The notes below the pieces were generated by a model. The model did no database searches, had not been told where the DNA came from, and was given only the letters and a program-made list of their open reading frames with translations. This document shows, one piece after another, positions 54,311 to 64,000 of a stretch of 64,000 nt of DNA. The number at the start of each line of letters is the position of its first letter. The first letter of the stretch is position 1. Origin of the DNA: Ryuthela nishihirai (taxonomy: Eukaryota > Arthropoda > Arachnida > Araneae > Heptathelidae); contig JAWZYU010000011.1 in assembly GCA_038380435.1 (NCBI GenBank), positions 76,319,501-76,383,500 of the forward strand, in the 5' to 3' direction. A program made the position numbers and the translations under genes.

Positions 54311-57213
54311 AAACGTTCGCCAATGGTTTAAATCATTGCAAATGCTAAAATGTATGTTGTGCGCATATTTTTAAGAATTTTTTTCTTTTTACAAATTCCG
54401 TTATAGTGATAATTTTCTTTTGCATCGCTATAAACATTTATTCATAAAACTGATAATTTTTTTTGTATCGCTATAAACATTTATTCATTAAACTGATAAT
54501 TTCGTTATAATGGTATTCGTTAAAATGAAACATTTTTACACGAAGATACATAACAAATTAGCACAGAATCGTAAATAATTTCATTATTCTAGCGTCCGTT
54601 ATGTCGACATTTCACTTTATTATGAAATGCATATTTTTACCGAGTTTTTTCTTATTTAACCCGAATATTACATTTCCTGTTCGGGAAGAAAAAAATCTGA
54701 TAAAATGGGTAAAACCGGAAAAAATGCATGCCCTACTTATTACTCATATTCCGATTCATTTGCCAAAGCTCTATATTTTGACAATTTATTTTAACAACGA
54801 TATAGGTAATAATAATTCCTAATTGTTGACAATTATCCAGTATTGAAAAATAATCACCAATTACTCTATGTACAAGTTCCTCTTATGCAATGTATGCATT
54901 AGGAATTCAGAACGGATATTATTATTTTTTTCTAAATGCCTGGAATTGCATAAAACAGGTTAAAATTTTAGAACACTCAACGAGTCGTACAAAGAAGATA
55001 TATCAACGATAATCTATAGAATGAATACTAATTAATAGCAGCAAATAAATTATCTAATTTAGGAGTTCGATTACGAAATGCTTCCATTCCGAATACACAG
55101 GCACAACAGATTATTGCAAAATACTTATTATTTGTAGATTACCGATGAATTTTGTTATTGGTTAGAAACCGATGAATTTGGTTAGAAAACGTTTAACCAA
55201 CCGACCACATTAAGTAGATATTATAGCAGCATATGTGAACAGCAGGTAAGGAATTTTTCAAACTGTGATACCAGCACTGCACTTCGAAACCTTTAAGATG
55301 GCACACGAGAAAACGGATAAGAACCTGTCAGACCTCTGTGACAAGCAACTGTTTGTGTATTTGATAATGATGGAAAGTACGAAGAATCTGAATGACAAAA
55401 ATTTTAAAACTTCATTTTTAAAATACGAGTTTCATTTATGCAATGCTTATATCTTATTAACCAGTAACGTTGTAATTTTTAAGTTGGAAATTTAATAACG
55501 GTCATGCTGAGCAGAACTAAAAGTAGATAATCATCTATGACAGTATAAACATAATAATGAGTATTTCATAAGTTCTTAGCACCTAATCAACATAATTGAG
55601 GATAGTGTGAATATTTGACTTATTTCACGCTAGAAAGGTTTTCTATGAAAGCATGCGGATATTTCCGAACAAACATTTTACAATCGTTGCCGACTTTATC
55701 ATCTCTCGCAATCACTAAGCGAACGATGTAGAATTTAAAAAGAAATTTTCTTAATTCTGCAAAACTTCATAATTTTCCAAATTATTTCTCTACAAAGAAA
55801 GTTGCTATTTATCTGCTAGAATATATTTTCAATCTGTCAGAAATCTGATCTTGAGGATTTTTCAGATGGATGCCATGTAATCAATCACTTTTTCATTTCG
55901 TAATGAAAACTGCTTCAAATGGTAAACACGTGGGGGTAGACGAAATTTTATCAAAGTCTCCAGAAAAGTATTTTAAAAGAACTTTCCCGTACTATCTACA
56001 AGCAAAGCTACTGTATTGAAATAATTTTACTTCAGCGTAAATACACATAATTCCAGCTCCAAAACATCAGAGAGTAATGCATTTAGGCGAAAGTGATAAA
56101 CTAGACTTGTCAGTGGTAAAAACATAAGTTCTACAGACACGTTTGAAAAAAAATTGAACGGATTAAAAAAAAATATCAAGTTTAACTCGTGGGTTACTTC
56201 TCAGCGATCTGGCTTCGAATTTGTCACTCTGCAAGCATTTGGACGATGGATTTCCTTTTCTTTCCTTCAAAGCTGAGATTTCACAAATGACGATTACATA
56301 ACGTCTGTGGTGGTGAAATCCGTAAACAAGCAAATATTTGGAGAACGAATTGTGTTAGGAGACACAATATCGCTGAAGTCGTTTAAGGAGCCAATGGGAA
56401 GCATCCGTCTGCTCCTTTTTGAACTCTGACAGCAAAAACATATCAATATAGTTAACAGGAAAGAAGTTCCCATGTGGTAAACAACGCATGCTGTAGAGAA
56501 CGTGGACGAAATAGTCGAAACTCTCAATGATCTCGCCAATGGGAAACCGGCTAAGCCACTGATTGATGGCCTCGAGAATCGTGGTCATCAATCACTTTGA
56601 AAACAAGATCTGCATGGAAAAATATCCCGAAATTTCGGTTAAAGATCTCTCTGGATCTAAATCCAAACAATTTCTTTGGTATTTAAAATCTGTGGAAGCT
56701 AGAAAAGCAAAAAGCAGCGCAAAAGCGCTGGTTCGAAGTAGTGAAGTGAAAAGTGAAGGCAACTCATGAGAAACGGTACAGAACTTCTTATACGTTATAA
56801 TCTAAGTTAGACAATTAGCTACAAAATAATATTTATGGGCCAATTAACTACACACAAGATCTTTGTTAATTGGCAGGCTTCAAATATTGAATAATATTAT
56901 TGAAAATCAGAAGTTAAGAGATTCGATTCAAGTTTCTAATACATTTAAAATAATTTTTATTTTCCCACAAAATGTATTACGTATATGCAGGGATTGACTG
57001 GCACTTCCTTTTTCAGTGACACGGATACAGGAGATTGGTGGAGGGCAAGCTACAACAAAACATAGGATTTCTACTTTTTTTAAGGTTTTAATATTTACTC
57101 TGTTCAAAATTCGTACTTAGAACTTAAAATAGTTTTTCCTCAATTCTGCGAAACATTTTTCATTCTATTCTATAATTCCTTTACTGAAGGTATATCTTCA
57201 GTCGAATATCATC
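54311..57213. other. 2.9-kb interval with weak repeat traces
   Basis: At 54407-54500 a 44-bp unit (TGATAATTTT...TTTATTCAT) is present about twice, inside CGTTATAATGG/CGTTAAAATGA-like words typical of pogo-group MITE ends. At about 55900-56100 the plus strand reads SNGKHVGVDEIL and IIPAPKHQR in two frames, a possible last trace of a LINE RT. I see no gene. Confidence 0.35.
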
Positions 57214-57470
57214 AGGCCCTGATCTAGAAAAAAATCGAGGGGGGGGAGGAGGCAAGAAGCACAATCGCACGAAAATATGTAAAAGGGACTGGAATAGAGT
57301 TCAATATTTACCCCTCCTTTTTATGGGTACTTAAAAAGTTTTTGAAAAATGCATTCAATATAAATAAGTTGAATAATTTTTGCGTACTAGCATTTTTTTG
57401 CCTTACTAGCATTTTTAAAGGGAGGCATGTGCCCCTTGCCTCGTCCCCCCCACTAGATCTGGCCCTGGAC
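57214..57470. mobile_element. G/C-edged MITE (hAT-like ends), copy 2
   Basis: Ends CAGGCCCTGATCTAG and CTAGATCTGGCCCTG are near-inverse, with G-runs inside the left end and C-runs inside the right. The interior matches the reverse complement of 12590-12745. About 257 bp, non-coding. Confidence 0.7.
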
Positions 57471-58219
57471 AGATCTAGGGAACATTCACTTTAATTTTAG
57501 CAGTTCTTGGATTATTGTAGAAAGTAATCCATTTTTTATGATTTCAAATTTTGAAAACTTGTTTTCAGTTTAATTTCATGCAGACCAGTGTTAATAAATA
57601 TTTGTATGCAATATAGAAAATCGTGTATGCGACAGAATGAAAGTTTTATTTATATAGTGTTTGAAAATCACTGAAGCACAAACTTGTAATTCGTCATCTT
57701 GTAATGTGTTTTGTTTTCACTTAAAGGTCTCTCACTAACAATGATTTCATACTTGCGTTAAACGTAACATTCAAAGCGACAATTATGAATATAATGTATA
57801 ACATAAGAATTATTATTGTAATTCAAAACTTGTTGCTCCTATAAGGTTCCGAGATGCTCTAGAGCCCAGCGACTCTTTCGAGCCCTCTTCTGACCACATG
57901 TGTTATAGAGCTTTAAGAACTCCATCTCAAGACTGCGTAAACATAATTCATAACAAATTGACACACTACAATGTGCTCTTCCATCACAAAACAACTGTCG
58001 TGAACATTTTCTAGTCCATTCTCTAAAAATCCACACACTAAAAATATATGCTTCGGTCTCATAAAAATTCAGCTAAATGACACGGAACTTTTCTAGATGA
58101 GACTGATAGCTATCAGAAAACTATATCGGATTTGCATGAAGAACTGGTATGACAAATATTAGTGAATGATGCTATTGTGTGATTTCCATCTAAAATGTGC
58201 TACATAAGACCTAAAATTA
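57471..58219. other. Interval without recognised genes
   Basis: No domain, RNA gene or repeat family recognised. Confidence 0.4.
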
Positions 58220-58435
58220 CACGCACCAAAATCAACTGATATACGAAAAATTGATGTCATTGATAGCCCAAAACGAGTTGAATTTGCAAATTTCATTTTA
58301 AATGAAATTGATGCCGATGAAGGTGTATGGGTAATGTTCAAGGACGAAGTTTCCTTTCACGTAATGGCTACGTCAGCTGTCATAATTGCAGAATTTGGCG
58401 ATCAGAATAAACAAATGAAAGCTTGGAGTATGCAC
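58220..58435 (+). pseudogene. Tc/mariner-like transposase fragment
   Basis: One plus-strand frame reads DSPKRVEFANFILNEIDADE, then VWVMFKDEVSFHV and HVTVTTEIQG. The M-F-x-D-E-x-x-F-H block matches the first catalytic Asp region of a Tc3/mariner-like transposase group common in arthropods. Only about 70 codons are left, and both ends fade into unrelated DNA. Confidence 0.5.
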
Positions 58436-61400
58436 GTAACCGTGACCACCGAGATACAAGGCCTAGGGATTGATTTATGACGTCACTAAGAGTAGTGCTT
58501 GCCGTGACTACGTAATCGAGCTAAATCGTGTCATGGAATTTCTTTCAGAAGTACTGCGATATTTCCTATATTCTTTTTGTCTAATTTTTCTTTACGATTT
58601 CAAAAAACGGAGCGTTTTAAAACTGCATTAAACTATTTTCATTCAATGCCGATTTTTTTTTTAATATTCATTGAAGAAAGTACATATATAAAACAATGAA
58701 ACAGACACAAGGGTAATAAAAATTTCTGATTTGTTCCCACACATTTATTTTACACAAACAAGAATTTGATGCCTTTATAAAATATAAAAGATAATATAAT
58801 ATAAAGCATAATAAATTGATTATTAAGAAAAATATATATCTATTCTGAACATTGTATAAAACTTAGGTTTATAGTGACCAACATAAGACCTATTTTGCTG
58901 CTGTAGGTTTTTAATAAAATTTATGTTTAAAGATATAATAATAATGATACACAAATTTAAAGAGTACTTCAATCCCTAATTTATAGTCATTATTGCTTGT
59001 ATATTGTATATAAATGTTACATAAACTCATATTCTAATTACACTTCCATCTTATTCAGTGATGACACTGATGAAAGCAAAGGTCAGTTACATAAAACCTT
59101 TATTGATTTGTTGAGTGATTTAACCAAAAATTAATAACTTATTAACTGATTCATGAGTTCCATGTCGACAGGATAGCTCATGTGATACTTTGCTACTGAA
59201 TTCATGTAACAGGCAGTTACTTAAAAGGTTTCTGTTGATTTCCCAATTTTAAATCATGATAATTCCTTCATTCAGAAAGTGTAATAATCATTCTTCTCCA
59301 TTCAACTGATTGAAAATTTCTTAATAAATGATAAAGCTAATTCACTACAGTACCTAAAGTATCTACTTATAGATTCTTACTGTACGTCATGTCATTTACA
59401 TAAATTAGTTAAAGATTAACATTTTACTACACTGACATTCTGACACTTAAGTTCTATTGTTATATCACTACAGAGATCAAAGTTGACAGTTTTCAATTCT
59501 GTTGGGTTAATATATGCTCTCCCCTTCGCAAAAAAATCCTAAATTCCACTATATACAATTTCTACAAATTAATGTTGAATTCCTGATTAACACAGTATCC
59601 TTTGTAATTTAGGATTCATTTAGAATGTTTTAATAGTCATCTCTGTGACATAGCTTTGAAAAGTCAGAAAATAACCTTTTATCACAGCACCTAATTTACA
59701 GACCAATTTTCCTAAAATACAATATATCTGATACAGAAAAGTTAAAGACGTAACTAGTATTACATTCCACTTTAATCCTATTTTGTGAGTGATGGAAACA
59801 GAGCTTACTGCAAAGTTCTCATCTTTCCTATTAACATCCAACATCAGAAAAAATTTCATGTCATCAACAACATAGAATTTCCTAAAAGATAACGCAAAAT
59901 TTTTTAAATCCAATATGATGTTAAATTATGCATTCATATAGAATACTTAATAGTCAATCCTCTAGATTTAACTTGTAAGCAATTGTGCTTTGTAGACATT
60001 ATGATTATCTTTTGGAGCTGATTAATGTTTTTTTTTTGCAAATGATACTGTAAGCTTGCTGTAGACCTCAGCCTCAATTCACATACCATTACTGTTCATT
60101 TAATATATATATATTAAAGATTTGATTTTACTCGATTTATATTCTAATGGTAATTTATTCATATTTTGTGATGAAACAAATTTCTCAGTTTTTTTTATTG
60201 CTAAGAAAAAATTTCCAAGACAATATAATAACCAATAGTGAGTTCAGCAAAAATGCACCTTATAGAATTTTAACATAATTGAAAACCGCTAAGCTTTGAA
60301 TTACACAAATAAAAGGCACGCTCTAAACCCCTAAAATTATACACTATAATAAAAAGAGTACACAGACACTTCCAGCAACATCAAAGTTGCCGAACTCTGA
60401 AAATAAGCTCTTTCTCAGTAATTCTTCAATGTCACTAAGTAAAAATTGAAGATTTAATTTTGTTCTCAGTTTTCTGCAATGTTTACTTAATATTTAAAGA
60501 GTTATAGGAGCTGCAATATGTAGCATTACATGCCATTATCACAAACTTCCTAAGTATCCCAATAAATTGGAAACTGAATAAGCATTTATACATTTTATGG
60601 TAAATTTTTGATAGTGAACTATTTCTTACAACAGTTGTATTTTAGCTTTTGAAGTAAATTTTAATAAGTAGTGAAAGTTAAATGTTTCAGCTTTCATCAT
60701 TCTATAAATATTAAATAAATATTGCAAAAAAAAAATGATTTAGAGAAGTTTGCATGAGAACTTCAATTTATCTCCAGCAGGTTTTCTCATTCAACATATT
60801 TTCTATTTGTAATACAGTGTATGCATAAATATTTATGGTTTAGAAATTGAGTGCAAGCTCCCCTCCCTTCATAGGATGTTACTATAATTGGAATATGAAT
60901 GTAAAAAAAATGGTGGAATAGAACTGAATGACATTCCCTTTAATTGCAATTTGATTAATTTACTTGCTCCCATAATTTTTTTTCACAGATCTCTGTGTGC
61001 ATTGGTTATAGTTTAGTACAGGGGTCTCAAATCTAAATGAGCTACTTATCAATACATGGCAAACTTCATTTTATTTTAAGCAATAATAAACAAAACATTA
61101 CTTACTGTTACATTTAAATATAAATTACATTTTGATGTCCAAACAAGCACTGTAATTGCTATAAAACACCTCTCCATGATGTGGGTTCCCAGCTGTGGCT
61201 ATGAAAAATACTAAAATGTTTTATGGCAAGCAATGGCAATGTTTTTCAGTTGATATAACTAATGATAAATAACATATTATTTTTTGTATATCAGCAAATA
61301 GGCCTACACTTAATACACTAGATTAATTTTGAATATTAAAATGTTTAACAAAATATAAGAGTGAAAGATGCTAATATACAGCATTGTTCAGTTCCGATCT

Positions 61401-62149
61401 ATCCATGTATTGTTTGTAAAATTATGTGTAATAATTGGGTTCAATAACATTGTAATTCCTAAAAAAATTAGTAATTGCTGTGAGTTTTGTTCCTGAAACT
61501 GAAGGTCTTTCTTTACTATGCCACAGACCATATGGCCTCTCCATAGAGAAGGCAAGAGTTTTTATTATTGTGTAATATTTCTTAGTTTTAAAGTAATTAT
61601 AGTCTTAGGAGTATGCATAAATAATGAGAATTCTTATTTCTTTTGGAAAGCAATACTTTTATATAAAATCATGTTTCATACAAAGGAATATAAATACAAA
61701 GAACAAATCAAACGGATTATGATTCGGCAAGACAGTGCTTCCAACCAGTGTGTCGTGAAAGAGCTTCAGGTGTATCGAGAAATATTTTTCTTTAACCAAA
61801 AGTTTTATCATGCTATATTTTGCATTTAAAAAAATGCATGAATTAAAAATTTAGTTTATTTTCATCTTTAAAATTGACTTATCTCTGTTTGTTTTAGCTG
61901 GTCGGATTTCACAGTGAATATAAAATAAAAAGGAAAATTTCATGAATTATAAAACAACAATCATATAAAATATTTTATAGCATTATTTTAAAAAACTAGA
62001 CGAACACGTCTCCTATGTAGAACATAAGAATTTCGTTTTCAACTAAAATAATGTTTTTTCGTTTACTGACTTTTGCAGTTTATAAAAGCTTTAATAGATA
62101 ATAGGGAAAATGCAAATAGCAATATTTTATTACTACTAACTCAACATAA
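58436..62149. other. 3.7-kb AT-rich interval without recognised genes
   Basis: Very AT-rich, with only short frames and no structural RNA recognised. One possible exon at 61686-61769 is described among the findings. Confidence 0.4.
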
Positions 62150-62390
62150 AAAGTATTTCTCTTTTATCCTTTAAAATGTAGTTGCTTTTTTCACAACCGT
62201 CTTCTTCTGAGAAAAGAGAGCTGATTATTGCTGTCAGTGGAATTTCTCATTCCACCACCGAAATTTCAAATATCTGCCGAAAACAAATCATTTGCAATAT
62301 TCGTTAAAGTTTTTCGTCTTTTCCATATTTAGTACCCTCAAATAATGTAAATTAAAAGTACCTAAAAATCTGAAAAATGCGATTTTTAAT
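62150..62390 (+). repeat. Dispersed repeat of unknown class, copy 3
   Basis: Aligns with 21790-22030 (TTGCTTTT(T)T(C)TCACA, TGAGAAAAG, GCAATATTCGT, TGAAAAATGCGA in order). It is followed at 62400-62560 by TATAACGAA-rich sequence resembling pogo-group MITE ends. Confidence 0.5.
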
Positions 62391-62569
62391 AAAGTCAAAC
62401 CCGTTTATAACGAAGTCGATTATAACGAAATTGTGGAATATAACGAAGCAAAGCGCATTCACCTTCAATTTTAGTTTTAAAACTATGCTGTATGTACTTT
62501 TTACTACGAATAGGTTTTTCGTTCTTCACTGATTATAACGAGCTTTTTTCGTTAAGAATCCTTAGTAAA

Positions 62570-63268
62570 TTATCTCCGCAATACTCCCCGCCCTGCCCAC
62601 GGTCAGTAGGGGACACCGATGGGCTTGGATTGGCCGCCGTCCGTCGGATGGGACGTTAAGCCGTGGATCCGTGTGCGGGAGAGCCATACTCTGTGCAAGT
62701 TAAAGAACATACTGGATGGCCTTGACGGGTTGGATTGGGTTGTTTTACCTCTGAGCAGCACTTTTTTGCACATCATGAGCAAATGGCCAGGTCACATGGA
62801 CCCCGAAGGCTCAGAGAAGGTTGGAGGAGGGGACCCACTGGAACAAGCTGTTGGGAGACAGAGGATAGCCTCCCGTCAAGACCATCCAGCGTGTTCTTTA
62901 ACGTGCACAGGGTATGGCTCTCCGGCATACGGGGCCACGGCTTAACGTACCATCCGAAGGACGGTGGCCTTTCCAAGTCCCTCGGTGTCCCCTACTGACC
63001 GTGAGCAGATCGGGGAGTTTTGCGGAGATAAATCTCAACGCTGACCCAGATGGGACTCGAACCTGGGAACTACAGATTACGAGCCTGGCGCGCTACCGAC
63101 TGAGCCACCCCCGCCCCCGGCCTTGACGGGAGGCTATCATCTGTCTCCCAACAGCTGGTCCCCTCCCCAATCTTCTCTGAGCCCTCGGGGTCCATGTGAC
63201 CTGGCCATTTAGCCCATGGTGTGCAAAAAAGTGCCGCTCAGAGGTAAAACAACCTAACCCAACCTTTA
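62570..63268 (+). mobile_element. tRNA-derived SINE, family A, split by another SINE
   Basis: A plus-strand SINE lacking its head covers 62570-62729 and resumes at 63119 to about 63268. The interruption is a complete minus-strand SINE. The 12 bases GGCCTTGACGGG occur on both sides (62718-62729, 63119-63130) as a target duplication. Confidence 0.9.
62730..63118 (-). mobile_element. tRNA-derived SINE, family A, full length (inserted in a SINE)
   Basis: A reverse-complement SINE of 389 bp, from the complement of the GTAAAACAACCCAA end to the complement of the GGGGGCGGGGGTGGCTCAG head. A and B boxes are intact (about 63055-63110). A 12-bp target duplication flanks it. It is therefore younger than the SINE that it interrupts. 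Confidence 0.92.
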
Positions 63269-64000
63269 GTAAGCGCATTGATAACTTTTCCTGCTTTTCC
63301 CCCTTGAAAGTTAATATTTTTGCATCGAGCCCTTTTCACTGTTATCTGATCTCTGAGTGTTTCTGTCACCTTCCCTCGGTGGGGAGACATGTTAGGATTA
63401 ATTAGGAGGGATTGTTAAAATTTCGAATTGAGTCACTGAAGATCTTCGTAGCACCTCAGTCGTTGGATTAACACAAACATTATAAAAAAGAAATAAACTA
63501 AGGTCAATCAGGAGCAATTGAATAATAAAATTTGTCGGTTTTCTAAATGTCACACAGATAAAGAGCATTCCTCAACAACCGGGAATACTTAATTGGTAAG
63601 GGAATAAATTCACCTAAGAATTTCATTGTGGAGTTGGCAGAGCAAGAAAATAATGAATCACAAGACGTTTATTATTCGCTTTATCTTTCGTGAATTCTGT
63701 TTTTCATTCTTCACCCAATGTACTGTCTGACTGTGAACTACTGTATAATTTTCCTCGAAGAGTTCGAAAACCGAAAAATCCTTAATTTGGCAAAAGAAAG
63801 GTGAAATTATGAAAATTTTATGGAGGACTAAGATAAATATTTTGCTGCCAAGGTGTACGGAATATCTCCTAGTTCTTCATTTATAATATGAAAAATATAG
63901 AATAAAAAACAAATTTAAGAGGTGTTGCTTCAGGAAAAAGATTAGATCAGTTTATCACCGGATATTGAAGAAGTTCTTTTCAAATGGTTCGTAGGTGACA
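63269..64000. other. Right edge of the window, no recognised gene
   Basis: AT-rich DNA with no domain, repeat family or RNA gene that I recognise. Confidence 0.4.

Noticed and set aside
54601..54822. 73-aa plus-strand ORF in AT-rich DNA
   Set aside because: Composition-driven frame rich in Ile, Phe and Leu with no motif.
55265..55495. 76-aa plus-strand ORF starting MIPALHFETFKMAHE as a small gene
   Set aside because: No recognisable family, no neighbouring exon and no promoter; left out for lack of support.
57839..58036. 65-aa Arg/Cys-rich minus-strand ORF as a host gene
   Set aside because: No domain, no splice context, and short enough to occur by chance.

Overview
The window looks like non-coding, transposon-dominated DNA from an animal, most likely an arthropod and perhaps a chelicerate. 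The base composition is AT-rich, there are no operons, and tRNA-derived SINEs, Tc1/mariner, Tigger, RTE, CR1/Jockey-group, L1/Tx1-like and Polinton (Maverick) sequences are all present. I found no convincing multi-exon host gene. Assignment to arthropods is inference from the repeat mix and was not tested by any search.

Layout. 1-5291: two copies of one RTE-type LINE on the minus strand; the second is nearly full length, with one nonsense codon, one frameshift and a 27-unit CAT tail. 5292-7515: a decayed CR1/Jockey-group reverse transcriptase. 7734-8830: an older RTE fragment ending in a long hairpin. 9300-18050: mostly featureless AT-rich DNA with a SINE, a G/C-edged MITE, an RTE 3' end and RT scraps. 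18060-20290: a mariner split by a 5'-truncated LINE. 22564-23600: a dead Tc1. 25136-28150: SINE copies around an 832-bp inverted-repeat element with a decayed ORF. 28590-31632: a Tigger element with TA target duplication, itself invaded by a tRNA-derived SINE and a 398-bp palindromic MITE. 32002-52336: one RTE copy cut in two by a 16,664-bp Polinton.

The Polinton (33395-50058) is the centrepiece. It has terminal inverted repeats of about 300 bp beginning 5'-AG and a 6-bp target duplication (AATAGC). Capsid and protease genes lie on the minus strand on its left side: major capsid, a 47-aa peptide, minor capsid, and an adenain-like protease fused to a basic/hydrophobic leader. On the plus strand follow a PLA2-like protein, a chromodomain integrase, the packaging ATPase, a repeat-rich fibre-like protein, two small conserved-looking intact ORFs and a protein-primed family B DNA polymerase. 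Most of the larger genes carry stops or frameshifts, so the element is dead, but the whole gene order can be read. Its right arm carries two L1/Tx1-like RT fragments around a 1.54-kb foldback element, giving a nest of RTE < Polinton < LINE fragments < foldback. Its left arm carries a 70-bp tandem array between inverted arms of about 125 bp.

52337-64000: another CR1/Jockey-group 3' end, a MITE, a Tc-like transposase scrap, long AT-rich DNA and a SINE inserted into a SINE with a 12-bp target duplication.
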